From positions 255,501-319,500 of the forward strand of contig NZ_CP092183.1 in assembly GCF_023499255.1 (NCBI RefSeq): a stretch of 64,000 nt of DNA, read 5' to 3'. Positions 45,510-53,744 of the stretch are shown in pieces. The DNA comes from Couchioplanes caeruleus (GTDB taxonomy: Bacteria; Actinomycetota; Actinomycetes; Mycobacteriales; Micromonosporaceae). How positions within the stretch are numbered: position 1 is the first letter of the stretch; every line of letters starts with the position of its first letter. Made by a program: the position numbers and the translations under genes. The notes below the pieces were generated by a model, which saw nothing but the letters and a program-made list of their open reading frames with translations, did no database searches and had not been told where the DNA came from.

Positions 45510-45938
45510 ATGCCTATTCGCACTGCTTCCGCCCGCTGGTCGGGCAACCTCACCGAGGGCTCCGGAACCGTCAAGACCGGAAAGGGCGGGTACGAGGGGA
45601 ACTACTCCTTCAAGTCCCGCTTCGAGGAGGGCGAGGGGACCAACCCCGAGGAGCTGATCGCCGCCGCGCACGCCGGCTGCTTCTCGATGGCGTTCTCGAA
45701 GGCTCTTGCGGACGCCGGTTTCACCCCCACCTCCGTCGACACCACCGCCAAGGTGCACCTCGACAAGACCGACGCCGGCTTCGGCGTCACCCGCATCGAG
45801 CTGGAGACCGTCGGCGACGTGCCGAACGTCGACCCCGACACGTTCCAGAAGCTCGCCGAGGGCGCGAAGGAGAACTGCCCGATCTCGCGGCTGCTCTCCC
45901 CCGGCGCCGAGATCACCCTCAGCGCCACCCTGGCCTGA
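45510..45938 (+). CDS. osmC: OsmC/Ohr-type peroxidase (OsmC)
   Basis: 142 residues. RTASARWSGNLTEGSGTVKT, SRFEEGEGTNPEELIAAAHA, first active-site Cys in AHAGCFSMAFSKAL and second in AKENCPISRLL. The two-Cys pair reduces organic hydroperoxides, and the family is usually induced by osmotic or oxidative stress. ATG at 45510 with TAGCGT seven nt upstream. Followed by an 11-bp hairpin terminator. Confidence 0.93.
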   Translation: MPIRTASARWSGNLTEGSGTVKTGKGGYEGNYSFKSRFEEGEGTNPEELIAAAHAGCFSMAFSKALADAGFTPTSVDTTAKVHLDKTDAGFGVTRIELETVGDVPNVDPDTFQKLAEGAKENCPISRLLSPGAEITLSATLA

Positions 45939-45950
45939 CGCACGCGCGTA

Positions 45951-45977
45951 CTCCGCCCGCCTTCCGGGCGGGCGGAG
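45951..45977 (+). terminator. Hairpin terminator after osmC
   Basis: CTCCGCCCGCC (45951-45961) / GGCGGGCGGAG (45967-45977), perfect 11-bp stem, TTCCG loop, 12 nt after the stop. Confidence 0.75.
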
Positions 45978-46015
45978 CCCGCGCGGGCACCGCGGGCCGC
46001 CCGCGATGGAGCACA

Positions 46016-46378
46016 ATGGGCGGCGTGCCGGTCGAGATGAGCCGTGAACGCTTCGAGGAACTGGTCGGCGAGGCCCTCGACGAGGTGCCGGCCGAGCTGC
46101 TCAGGACGATGAACAACGTGGTGATCCTGGTCGAGGACCTGCCGCCCGACGGCAGCATGGACCTGCTCGGGCTCTACCAGGGCATCGACCTCACCCGGCG
46201 CGGCTGGGACTACGCCGGCGTGCTGCCCGACACGATCACGATCTATCGCCTGCCGACGCTGAACGTCTGCGAGACGGAGACCGACGTCATCGACGAGGTC
46301 GCCATCACGGTGGTGCACGAGATCGCCCACCACTTCGGCATCGACGACCACCGGCTGCACGAATTGGGATGGGGCTGA
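46016..46378 (+). CDS. Zincin-like metallopeptidase domain protein
   Basis: 120 residues. TVVHEIAHHFGIDDHRLHEL carries HExxH (His101-His105) and the downstream GIDD typical of the small actinobacterial zincin family (MTD2-like). Upstream are LLGLYQGIDLTRRGWDYAG and LPDTITIYRLPTLNVCETET. Probably a cytoplasmic protease of unknown target. Start uncertain: the ATG at 46016 is given; a GTG at 46025 and an ATG at 46037 are in frame. Confidence 0.85.
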   Translation: MGGVPVEMSRERFEELVGEALDEVPAELLRTMNNVVILVEDLPPDGSMDLLGLYQGIDLTRRGWDYAGVLPDTITIYRLPTLNVCETETDVIDEVAITVVHEIAHHFGIDDHRLHELGWG

Positions 46379-46444
46379 ACGTCCGAGCCCCCGCCGTTGC
46401 TCTCCGGCCCTACCCTGGTACTCCACGCTTACAGGAGGACCTTC

Positions 46445-47179
46445 ATGCGCAGCGAACTGTTCTCGGCGGAGAACCTCGAGAAGGAGTCGGCCCAGCCCGG
46501 TCTCCGGCTGCAGAATTCGAAACTGCTCAAGGCGGAGCTGAACGGCGAGTTCATGGCCCGGGTCGGCTCGATGGTCGCGTACCAGGGGCAGGTGCAGTTC
46601 GAGGCGCTGGGCTCGGGCGGCATCGGCAAGTTCCTCAAGCAGAAGCTCACCGGCGAGGGCGTACCGCTGATGCGGGTGTCCGGCCGCGGTGACGTCTTCC
46701 TCGCCGAGCGCGCCGCCGACATCCACCTGATCGACCTCGAGCCCGGCGACGCCCTGTCGATCAACGGCGCGAACGTGCTGGCCTTCGACTCGTCGCTCAC
46801 CTACGACATCAAGATGGTGCAGGGCGCCGGCATGATGTCCAACGCGGGCCTGTTCAATTGCGTCTTCTCCGGCCACGGCCGGATCGCGGTGACGACGAAG
46901 GGCACGCCGGTCGTGCTCACCGTCGACCAGCCCACCTACGTGGACCCGCAGGCGGCGATCTGCTGGTCGGCCGGCCTGCAGACCGGCTACCACCGCGCCG
47001 AGCAGCTCGGCCTGGGCACGCTGCTGGGCCGCACCACCGGCGAGCGCTTCACGATGAGCTTCGCCGGCCAGGGCTTCGTGGTCGTGCAGCCGTCGGAGGA
47101 GCCGCCGGGCGGCCTCGCCGGCGCCGCGCAGGGCCAGCAGCAGCAGGGCGGCATCCTCGGCAACCTGCTGGGCGGCTGA
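46445..47179 (+). CDS. AIM24 family protein
   Basis: 244 residues of beta-helix-like AIM24 fold: MRSELFSAENLEKESAQPGL, VAYQGQVQFEALGSGGIGKF, VPLMRVSGRGDVFLAE, LVQGAGMMSNAG-type core (KMVQGAGMMSNAGLFNCVFS), VDQPTYVDPQAAICWSAGLQ and FAGQGFVVVQPSEE, ending in a Gln/Gly tail. The family resembles TRAP/phage tail-like trimers; function in bacteria is unclear. ATG with AGGAGG and 6-nt spacing. Confidence 0.88.
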   Translation: MRSELFSAENLEKESAQPGLRLQNSKLLKAELNGEFMARVGSMVAYQGQVQFEALGSGGIGKFLKQKLTGEGVPLMRVSGRGDVFLAERAADIHLIDLEPGDALSINGANVLAFDSSLTYDIKMVQGAGMMSNAGLFNCVFSGHGRIAVTTKGTPVVLTVDQPTYVDPQAAICWSAGLQTGYHRAEQLGLGTLLGRTTGERFTMSFAGQGFVVVQPSEEPPGGLAGAAQGQQQQGGILGNLLGG

Positions 47180-47244
47180 ATCCAGATCAAGAGCTTGATG
47201 TCGTAGCTCGGTGGGTGGTGCGGACCGTCGCTCCCGCCGAGGCC

Positions 47245-47277
47245 GGGCCGGGGCCCAGCATTCGCTGGCCCTGGCCC
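47245..47277. terminator. Imperfect hairpin between convergent AIM24 and pheA genes
   Basis: A stem of about 14 pairs between 47245-47259 (GGGCCGGGGCCCAGC) and 47264-47277 (GCTGGCCCTGGCCC), with one bulged C, one G-U pair and an ATTC loop. Confidence 0.5.
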
Positions 47278-47296
47278 TTCATTCTGCGTGAGTGGC

Positions 47297-48253
47297 TCAG
47301 GAAGGCTCGCCGGCCCGCAGCCGGGCCAGCCACGCCGAGCTGTCCGCGAAGTCCGCATTGGTCAGTCCCGGCTGCGTGGGCAGCGGCTCCTCCTGCGCCT
47401 GCCTCGACCAGCGGTGCCGCGGGTACGACCCCAGGAAGCGCACCTCCGCGCAGATGCGGCGCAGGCCCTGCAGCGCCTCGCCCAGCCGTGGCTCCGCGAC
47501 GTGGCCGGTGCAGTCGAGGAAGAAGACGTACACGCCGAGCTGCTCGCCGGTCGGCCGGGACTCGATGCGGGACAGGTTGATGCCCCGGACCGCCAGCTCG
47601 GTGAGCACCGACAGCAGCGCGCCCACCCGGTCGTGCGCGATCATCACGGCCAGCGACGTCACGTCGTCCCCGGTCGGCGGCGCGGGCGCGGCCGGGCGGG
47701 ACAGCAGCGCGAAGCGGGTCACCGCGTCGGCGTGGTCGGCGATCTTCTCGGCCAGCACGGTCAGGTTGTTGCGCGGAATCCCGATCGGTGCGCAGATCGC
47801 CGCGTCGTACTCCCCCGCCGCGGCGGCCGCGGCGGAGGCGGCGTTGGACAGCATGTCGACGACCACCGCGTCGGGCAGGTTGGCGCGCAGCCAGTTGCGG
47901 CACTGCGCGGAGGCCTGCGGGTGCGCGGCGACCGTACGGATGGCCGCGAGCGGCGTCAGCGAGGCCGATCCGAGCACGAACTCGACCGGCAGCACCACCT
48001 CGCGGGTGATGACCAGGGGGCTGCCCGTGCCGAGCTCGTCCAGCGTGACCGGCACGGCCCCGCCGACCGAATTCTCGAGCGGCACCAGAGCGGCGTCGGC
48101 CTCCCCGGTGCGTACGGCCTCCAGCGCCTCGGGGACGCTGCGGGCCGGGGTACGGATCCCCCGTTCGGCCGCGGGGATCGTCCGCAGCGCCTGCTCGGTG
48201 AAGGTCCCCTCGGGACCGAGGTAGACGAATCGGGTCGGTGGGGTGCCGGGCAT
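47297..48253 (-). CDS. pheA: Prephenate dehydratase
   Basis: 318 residues. Start RFVYLGPEGTFTEQAL. Prephenate-binding segments ALVPLENSVGGAVPVTLDEL and the essential Thr in DAVTRFALLSR. A C-terminal ACT regulatory domain has RVGALLSVLTELAVRGINL and SRIESRP, the Phe-binding GAL and ESRP motifs. Makes phenylpyruvate for Phe synthesis with feedback by Phe. ATG at 48253 with TAGGGT six nt upstream. Monofunctional (no chorismate mutase). Confidence 0.96.
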   Translation of the reverse strand: MPGTPPTRFVYLGPEGTFTEQALRTIPAAERGIRTPARSVPEALEAVRTGEADAALVPLENSVGGAVPVTLDELGTGSPLVITREVVLPVEFVLGSASLTPLAAIRTVAAHPQASAQCRNWLRANLPDAVVVDMLSNAASAAAAAAGEYDAAICAPIGIPRNNLTVLAEKIADHADAVTRFALLSRPAAPAPPTGDDVTSLAVMIAHDRVGALLSVLTELAVRGINLSRIESRPTGEQLGVYVFFLDCTGHVAEPRLGEALQGLRRICAEVRFLGSYPRHRWSRQAQEEPLPTQPGLTNADFADSSAWLARLRAGEPS

Positions 48254-48259
48254 GCCACC

Positions 48260-48265
48260 ACCCTA
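48260..48265 (-). promoter_or_regulatory. Leaderless-type -10 element (pheA)
   Basis: TAGGGT ends 6 nt before the ATG at 48253. Confidence 0.5.
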
Positions 48266-48289
48266 TGGCGAACCGTCCCCCAGCCGCCG

Positions 48290-48430
48290 CACGCGGCCAC
48301 CGCGCCGCTCGGCCTCATCCGCCCGCAGGCGCACGGCACCGCTCGCCTCAGCGGCCCGCAGGCGCCCACCGCGCCGCTCGCCTCACCCGCCCGCAGGCGC
48401 GCCGCGCCGCTCCGCCTCAGGCGCCGCAGG
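48290..48430. repeat. Degenerate 33-35 bp tandem array
   Basis: CGCAGG recurs at 48324, 48357, 48392 and 48425 (33, 35 and 33 bp), each following a CGCCGCTCGCCTCA-like segment. It fills the gap between the pheA promoter and the lipoprotein gene and runs into the last codons of that gene (stop at 48417). Confidence 0.7.
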
Positions 48431-49049
48431 CGCGCACCCGGATGCCCGCGGGAGCGTCGTTCTGCACCTGCTGGCTGCATACGTCGGTGCCGGCCTCGAC
48501 GAGCCGGAGCGCCGACGGCGTGCCGGTGGACACGACGAACAGCGGCTCGTACTTCTGCTCGGAATGCCGGGCCACGATCTCGATGGTCGAAATTTGCCAC
48601 GTACCCGAGCAAAAAGGTCCGTCGATGACCTTCAGCTCCCGGTCCGGGATGCCGGGCGTGCCCTTCACCACGGCGATCACCTGCGCGGCGCTCGGACCGG
48701 CGGTGCACTTCGGCGCCCCCGGCGGCCCGGACGTCCGCGGCGTCGTGGTCGCCGGCGTGGCACCCCTGGTCGCCGGCGGCGTAAAAGGCGTGTACGGCGT
48801 GTACGGCGTGTACGCCGGCGGCACCCCACCGGTGGGCAGCCCCGCCGTGGGCAGCCCCGTCGTCGGCACGGTGGGCACCACACCCGGCGCGTACGCCGAA
48901 GCCGACGCCGCGGCGCTGGAGCTGCCGGTCGGCTCGGGCGGGGAGCTGGACGGCGGCGCGGGCGGCTCACCGCACGCGGCGAGCGCCGTCATCACAGCCA
49001 CGAACGGCAGCAGCCGCCGGGCGGCCCGGCGTCGAACATCCCGCAGCAC
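48417..49049 (-). CDS. Lipoprotein, function unknown
   Basis: 210 residues. Arg-rich n-region and signal RLLPFVAVMTALAAC with lipobox LAAC. A Pro/Ser/Thr-rich stalk includes repeats YTPYTPYTPFTPP and GLPTAGLPTGGVPP. The C-terminal domain has four Cys (KCTAGPSAAQVIAVVKGTPG, GPFCSGTWQISTIEIVAR, TDVCSQQVQ, VRACGA). The GTG at 49049 has TACCAT six nt upstream. Domain not recognised. Confidence 0.75.
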   Translation of the reverse strand: MLRDVRRRAARRLLPFVAVMTALAACGEPPAPPSSSPPEPTGSSSAAASASAYAPGVVPTVPTTGLPTAGLPTGGVPPAYTPYTPYTPFTPPATRGATPATTTPRTSGPPGAPKCTAGPSAAQVIAVVKGTPGIPDRELKVIDGPFCSGTWQISTIEIVARHSEQKYEPLFVVSTGTPSALRLVEAGTDVCSQQVQNDAPAGIRVRACGA

Positions 49050-49055
49050 GCGCTC

Positions 49056-49061
49056 ATGGTA
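49056..49061 (-). promoter_or_regulatory. Leaderless-type -10 element (lipoprotein gene)
   Basis: TACCAT ends 6 nt before the GTG at 49049. Confidence 0.45.
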
Positions 49062-49113
49062 GGTCGTCCGGGGCCCGGACAAAGGTCTCGATCCGGTCGC
49101 GGTGCGCGGACCG

Positions 49114-49503
49114 TCAGACTGTGATGCGGTGACCCACGGCTGAGAGCGTGTCGATCGCCTCGCTGAGCCGCACCCGCGGCACCAGCAGATAGTCCGTGTC
49201 GTACGTCGAGAAGGCGATGATGTTGACCCGGGCGTCGGCCAGCGGGGTCACGAGCGAGGCGAGAACTCCGGTCAGCGCCAGGTCGAGCGGGCCCACCACG
49301 CGCAGGCACCGCCAGGCCGCCTCCACCGTGGCGCCGTCGGGCACCCGGTCGCTCGGGCAGATGATCGACATCTCGTCCGGCGCCCAGGTCACCGAGATGA
49401 CGCTCTTGTCGTCCGGACCGTTGCTCAGGGAGGCGGGCAGGGGGGAACCGGCGGGCAGCCGGCACACCGCGTACTCCTCCGGGAGCAGGTCGAGATCGAG
49501 CAT
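49114..49503 (-). CDS. ACT-domain protein
   Basis: 129 residues in two ACT-like halves: EEYAVCRLPAGSPLPASL and DLALTGVLASLVTPLADARV followed by NIIAFSTYDTDYLLV, the pattern of ACT_7/CASTOR-type amino-acid sensors. No enzyme domain, so a regulatory or binding role is inferred. ATG at 49503 with TAGTCT six nt upstream. Confidence 0.82.
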   Translation of the reverse strand: MLDLDLLPEEYAVCRLPAGSPLPASLSNGPDDKSVISVTWAPDEMSIICPSDRVPDGATVEAAWRCLRVVGPLDLALTGVLASLVTPLADARVNIIAFSTYDTDYLLVPRVRLSEAIDTLSAVGHRITV

Positions 49504-49509
49504 GAGGGA

Positions 49510-49515
49510 AGACTA
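49510..49515 (-). promoter_or_regulatory. Leaderless-type -10 element (ACT gene)
   Basis: TAGTCT ends 6 nt before the ATG at 49503. Confidence 0.5.
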
Positions 49516-49580
49516 CGGTCCGAACCCCCGTCACCCCAATGGGTGATGGGTGCGGTGATCACCACATGGGTGACCGCGGG

Positions 49581-50051
49581 TCAGTACCGGATAGCGGAGA
49601 AGAACGTCAGCGAGGCGACGACCCGGCCGGTCTCGGAGATCGGCGTGGCGATCGCGTCGACGGTGACGTGCCGTTTCCCCTTGGGCGGCTGGATGCGCAT
49701 CAGGCCCCTCGCGAGCCGCTCCGAGGTCAGCGCCAGCAGCGGCGGGATCTTCTCGATCTCCTGCTCGCTGAGGTCGCCCCCGCCCGCCGTGAAGTCGATG
49801 AGGCGCAGCGCCCCGTCGCCGCCGAGCAGGGGGCGGCCGACGACCTCGGCGCCCTTGGCCAGGCCGAGCAGGTCGCTGGCGGACGGCGACACGGCGACGA
49901 TGGTGGAACTCACGTCGAGCACCAGGCACGGCTCGACGGCCTGCCAGACCGTCGCGGCCCACCGGTCGATGTTCGAGACGAACTCGGATTCGACCGGCGT
50001 ACGCGCCTGCGGCACGAACGCTCCCGAGAGTGAGAGCTCGACGTGCGCCAC
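49581..50051 (-). CDS. PAS-domain protein
   Basis: 156 residues. Single PAS-like fold (about 45-150): WQAVEPCLVLDVSSTIVAVS, PSASDLLGLAKGAEVVGRPL, HVTVDAIATPISETGRVVAS. No output domain, so it probably signals through a partner. The GTG at 50051 was chosen because GGGAGG lies 5 nt upstream; an in-frame GTG at 50132 would add 27 residues. Confidence 0.7.
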   Translation of the reverse strand: MAHVELSLSGAFVPQARTPVESEFVSNIDRWAATVWQAVEPCLVLDVSSTIVAVSPSASDLLGLAKGAEVVGRPLLGGDGALRLIDFTAGGGDLSEQEIEKIPPLLALTSERLARGLMRIQPPKGKRHVTVDAIATPISETGRVVASLTFFSAIRY

Positions 50052-50199
50052 CCGCACCTCCCTGATCTGCGTGCCGTCCGGCGGACCCGACTCCGGCCGG
50101 ACCGCGAGGGCTCGAGACTCCAACGGTCTCACACCTCGAGTGTCCGGCCGGCGTCGCTCGCGTCAAGCCTCGACGGCGAGCGGTGCACTGCAGGGAACG

Positions 50200-50940
50200 T
50201 TACCGGCGGGTTGCCCGCTTGTCAGCGGCCGTTTGGCTGCCCGGGTACCAGCGGTAGTCGCCGGCCGGCCGGTACGGCGCGTTGGCCCAGGTGGCGGGGT
50301 GTTGTGCCACGGCTGACAGTTTGCTGGCGGTGGCCGGCGAGATGCGGGCGCCGCCGGCGATGAGCAGCCGGTCGAGCTCCTTGTGGGTGGCCACCAGGCA
50401 GTCCTTCGGCAGGCCGTGCACGCTGATCACACCGGAGCCCACGAAGGCCAGCACGGGCGTGACCGGCACGGTGATGCCCACGGCGGAGCTCATCGCCCGG
50501 CCGGCGCGCTTGGCGTCACGGCGGGCCTCGGACACGTACGCCGGGCGCTTGCCGTTGATCTGCACCACGTCACCGGCGATCAGCACGCGGGCGCGGCCGT
50601 GGTCGGCGACGGTGACGGCGTACACGCCGCCGGGGCCGATCGCCAGGAAGCCGGCGCGGTTGTCGCTGGGGTCGTACTCGTACGTCTGCGAGTCGGTGCG
50701 CGGCCAGTCGACGATGTGCCACGCGGGGCCCAGGCGGTCGAGGCGGGTCAGCGCGCGGGCGCCGGCGGCCTCGAGGCGGCGTGCGTCACGTTCGGCGCGG
50801 CGGCGGCGGGCCCACTCGACGGGGCTGGGCCGCACCGGCTCCAACGCCGCGGGCGGTGCGTCGCGACGGGGTTCCAGAGCGGGGGGATAGCTGCGGTGCG
50901 GAGCGGGAAGGGCGGGTGGGCGGGCGGGGAAGACAGTCAC
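50200..50940 (-). CDS. NERD-like (nuclease-related) domain protein
   Basis: 246 residues. A Pro-rich N-terminus is followed by a basic helix (VEWARRRRAERDARRLEAAG). The NERD-like core has IVDWPRTDSQTYEYDPSDNR, LAIGPGGVYAVTVADHG, NGKRPAYVSEARRDAKRAGR and VTPVLAFVGSGVISVHGLP. NERD resembles nuclease folds, but catalytic residues are not confidently placed. The GTG at 50940 has GGAGG with 5-nt spacing, stronger than the ATG at 50964. Confidence 0.6.
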   Translation of the reverse strand: MTVFPARPPALPAPHRSYPPALEPRRDAPPAALEPVRPSPVEWARRRRAERDARRLEAAGARALTRLDRLGPAWHIVDWPRTDSQTYEYDPSDNRAGFLAIGPGGVYAVTVADHGRARVLIAGDVVQINGKRPAYVSEARRDAKRAGRAMSSAVGITVPVTPVLAFVGSGVISVHGLPKDCLVATHKELDRLLIAGGARISPATASKLSAVAQHPATWANAPYRPAGDYRWYPGSQTAADKRATRR

Positions 50941-51156
50941 TGCGACCTCCGGCAAAAGGTCCATCGGGCTCTCTTTCCACTACGGTAAGTGTTGGACCCG
51001 GTACTCAAGCAACCCGTGGGACAGGAGAGAAAGCGGAATGAGTGGGGATGAATGCCGCATTCACGCACAAGCTCTTTTTCCGTATGGTGCATCACGCGAC
51101 CTAGGGCTCCCCTGCGATCCGAAACGTCCTCCGTCAAGTTAGCCGACCCTTAGCAG

Positions 51157-51208
51157 GTCTGCATCCGTCTCCCGGATCTTGGCGCTATGTCACAGGACGG
51201 ATGCGGAC
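51157..51208. promoter_or_regulatory. Long inverted repeat upstream of arcA
   Basis: GTCTGCATCCGTC (51157-51169) and GACGGATGCGGAC (51196-51208), 12 of 13 complementary, 26 bp apart, 47-98 bp before the arcA -10. Possible regulator site or RNA hairpin. Confidence 0.4.
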
Positions 51209-51254
51209 AGTGGAGACAAAATCGGCTCACCGCGCTGGATCCGGCCGCAGGATC

Positions 51255-51260
51255 TAGGCT
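51255..51260 (+). promoter_or_regulatory. Leaderless-type -10 element (arcA)
   Basis: TAGGCT ends 7 nt before the GTG at 51268. Confidence 0.5.
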
Positions 51261-51267
51261 CGACGGC

Positions 51268-52494
51268 GTGGCCCCATACGTCGACAGCGAGGTCGGCCGC
51301 CTCGCCACCGTGATCCTGCACCGGCCCGGCGCCGAGCTGGCCCGGCTCACCCCGCGCAACAACGACTCCCTGCTCTTCGACGGCATCCCCTGGGTCGGCC
51401 GGGCGCAGGAGGAGCACGACCGGTTCGCCCAGGCCCTGCGCGACCGCGGGGTGGAGGTCCTCTACCTGGGCGGGCTGCTGGAGGAGACGCTGGCCGTGGC
51501 CGAGGCCCGGGCCGAACTCACCCGCAGCGTCCTCGAGTCGACCCGGCTGGGCGACACCCTGCGCGAGCGCGTCGCCGCCCACCTGGCCGACCTCGGCCCG
51601 CGCGACCTGGCCCACGTGCTCATGGCCGGCCTGGCGCACGAGGAGGTCAAGCCGGGCCCCGGCCGGACCGGCGGCCTGGTGTACGAGCTGATGGACCGGC
51701 ACGACTTCGTCATCGACCCGCTGCCGAACCTGCTGTTCACCCGCGACTCGTCGGTGTGGGTACGCGACAAGGTGGCGGTCACCAGCCTCGCGATGCCCGC
51801 GCGCAACCGCGAGACCACGCTGACCCGGGCGATCTACACGCACCACCCCCGGTTCGCCGGCACCGAGCTGCTCTACACGCCCGGCCTCGAGCACGTGGAG
51901 GGCGGCGACGTGCTGCTGCTCGCCCCGGACGTGCTCGCGATCGGCGTGGGGGAGCGCACCACGCCCGCGGGCGCCGAGCGGCTGGCCCGCCGGGTCTTCG
52001 CGGCCGGCCTGGCCGAGACGATCCTGGTGGTGCCGATCGCGCAGGAGCGCGCCACGATGCACCTCGACACCGTCTGCACGATGGTCGACGTCGACGCCGT
52101 GGTGATGTATCCGAACGTCGCCGACGCGCTGCGGGCGTACCCGGTGACCAGGGGTTTCGATGGTGAACCCGTCGTCGGGGAGGGCCGGCCGTTCCTGGTC
52201 GCCGCGGCGGAGGCGATGGGCATCGACCGGCTGCGCATCATCGACACCGGCCTGGACCCGGTGACCGCCGAGCGGGAGCAGTGGGACGACGGCAACAACA
52301 CGCTCGCGCTGGCCCCGCGGCTGTGCGTGGCGTACGAGCGCAACGTCGAGACCAACGCGCAGCTGGAACGCGCCGGCATCGAGGTCATCGCGATCAGCGG
52401 CTCCGAGCTCGGCTCCGGCCGCGGCGGCCCGCGCTGCATGTCCTGCCCGGTCGAGCGGGCGCCGCTCAGTCCCCCCGCACGTGCGGGGGGATGA
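51268..52494 (+). CDS. arcA: Arginine deiminase
   Basis: 408 residues. [80 protein letters not shown] and the nucleophile Cys390 in [13 protein letters not shown] are the complete GME-family catalytic set. Converts arginine to citrulline and ammonia. There is no arcB/arcC nearby, so the full deiminase pathway is not shown. GTG at 51268 with TAGGCT seven nt upstream. The stop lies next to a perfect palindrome. Confidence 0.95.
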   Translation: MAPYVDSEVGRLATVILHRPGAELARLTPRNNDSLLFDGIPWVGRAQEEHDRFAQALRDRGVEVLYLGGLLEETLAVAEARAELTRSVLESTRLGDTLRERVAAHLADLGPRDLAHVLMAGLAHEEVKPGPGRTGGLVYELMDRHDFVIDPLPNLLFTRDSSVWVRDKVAVTSLAMPARNRETTLTRAIYTHHPRFAGTELLYTPGLEHVEGGDVLLLAPDVLAIGVGERTTPAGAERLARRVFAAGLAETILVVPIAQERATMHLDTVCTMVDVDAVVMYPNVADALRAYPVTRGFDGEPVVGEGRPFLVAAAEAMGIDRLRIIDTGLDPVTAEREQWDDGNNTLALAPRLCVAYERNVETNAQLERAGIEVIAISGSELGSGRGGPRCMSCPVERAPLSPPARAGG

Positions 52495-52780
52495 GCGGCG
52501 GAACGGCCGCCGGACCGCCCGGCTCCTCCGTGGCGACCAGCAGATCCTCACGGAACGGCTGGCCGCCGACGGAACTGCCGACCGGCCCGGAGAAGCTCGC
52601 GCTCTGCACCGCCGAGACCCGCAGCGGCCCGGCGTGCGTACGCTCGCACCCACAGCCCCTGCTCCGGCGGGATGCTCAGGGTCAGTTCGCCGTCGCGCAC
52701 CCGGTAGGTGGCCGCCGACGCCTCCCGCGGAGCAGCCACACGTCCCGGCCGAGGTCGCTCCCGCCGAACGAGTCCTCCAT
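52466..52780 (-). pseudogene. Frameshifted remnant, GH16-like beta-sandwich protein
   Basis: Three frames in succession carry one recognisable protein. From the ATG at 52780: MEDSFGGSDLGRDVWLL. After a shift near 52730: EASAATYRVRDGELTLSIP, PEQGLW. After a second shift near 52640: HAGPLRVSAVQSASFSGPVG, then QPFREDLLVATEEP, before an unrelated Pro-rich end. This order resembles glycoside-hydrolase-16-like proteins of actinobacteria, but only the first third survives and part of the middle is missing. Family name from memory of the motif pattern; decay itself is clear from the frame changes. Its 3' end overlaps arcA. Confidence 0.55.
52470..52491. terminator. 22-bp perfect palindrome at the arcA stop
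   Basis: TCCCCCCGCAC (52470-52480) / GTGCGGGGGGA (52481-52491), directly before the arcA TGA. It would form a C/G-rich hairpin in RNA and may terminate arcA; no U-run. Confidence 0.5.
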
Positions 52781-52791
52781 GGCCGCGGGCG

Positions 52792-53679
52792 TCAGCGCAG
52801 GGTGAGCTGGCGGCCGACGAGGCCCTGCTTCGCGCGCCGGGCGGCCCCGTCCAGCGGCGCCGTCTCGGCGAGGGTGTCGGCGTACCGCTTGGCGAAGTCG
52901 GCGAGCGGCGCCTCCCAGTCGCCGGCCTCCGGCTCGCCCGGGACGTCCCACACCGGGACGAGCAGCCCGTGGGCGCGGAACATGCCGGCGAACTTCGTGT
53001 CCTCGCCGAGCAGCAGGTCACCCGCGGCCGACAGGCGGGCCAGTGCGTCCAGCGCGGCGTCCTCCGGGTCGGGCAGGACCCAGCGCACGTGCGCCTTGTC
53101 CGGTACCCGGCACCAGTACGCCGCATGCGCCGCGGACATCCGTACGGTCGGGTAGATCGACGCGTTCGCCCGCTCGAGGGACGCCTTCACGTTGGCGTCC
53201 TCGGCCTGCTCGGCGTCGAGCCAGTACTCGAAGCCCTCGTGCATGCTGATGTCGAGCGGGCCGTCCTCGAGGATGTCCTGCAGGCGGGGACCCTCGCCGG
53301 GCAGCGCGGGAACCGCGACGGTGTCGCCCGGCTGGGTACGCAGCGCGCACAGGACGGCCTCCGCGACATCCCGGGACACGTCACCGGACTGCAGGTGGCG
53401 CTGGAGGCCGACGAAGACCCTCCCGTCCTGGCGGGTCATGGCCGGCCACGCCATCGGCAGCACGGTGGAGAGGGTGACCGGGCGGTCGCCGTACTCCTCG
53501 ATGATCTCCGGCTTGAGGGTCAGCGGCGCGGAGGCGGCCGGGACGAGTTCGCGCAGCGCGATCCACTCGGTCTCGTCGGCCAGGCCCTCGAACGGCCGGG
53601 CGACGAAGACGTCACGCACCTTCTGGCGCTTGGGCGCCGCGTCGGCGGCGGCTCGGGGGTTCTTTCGACGCTTGCTCAC
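52792..53679 (-). CDS. DUF5926 family protein
   Basis: 295 residues beginning (M)SKRRKNPRAAADAAPKRQKV followed by RDVFVARPFEGLADETEWIA. Other conserved parts: ELVPAASAPLTLKPEIIEEY, LPMAWPAMTRQDGRVFVGLQ, HEGFEYWLDAEQAEDANVKA. Basic N-terminus; sometimes labelled SecA-like in annotations without good reason. Function unknown. GTG at 53679 with TAGGGT eight nt upstream. Confidence 0.85.
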   Translation of the reverse strand: MSKRRKNPRAAADAAPKRQKVRDVFVARPFEGLADETEWIALRELVPAASAPLTLKPEIIEEYGDRPVTLSTVLPMAWPAMTRQDGRVFVGLQRHLQSGDVSRDVAEAVLCALRTQPGDTVAVPALPGEGPRLQDILEDGPLDISMHEGFEYWLDAEQAEDANVKASLERANASIYPTVRMSAAHAAYWCRVPDKAHVRWVLPDPEDAALDALARLSAAGDLLLGEDTKFAGMFRAHGLLVPVWDVPGEPEAGDWEAPLADFAKRYADTLAETAPLDGAARRAKQGLVGRQLTLR

Positions 53680-53687
53680 GACGAACC

Positions 53688-53693
53688 ACCCTA
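53688..53693 (-). promoter_or_regulatory. Leaderless-type -10 element (DUF5926 gene)
   Basis: TAGGGT ends 8 nt before the GTG at 53679. Confidence 0.45.
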
Positions 53694-53744
53694 GGCGGTA
53701 CCGGGCCGCCGCGGGTGACGCGGGCCACCGTGTCCGGGTGGGAG

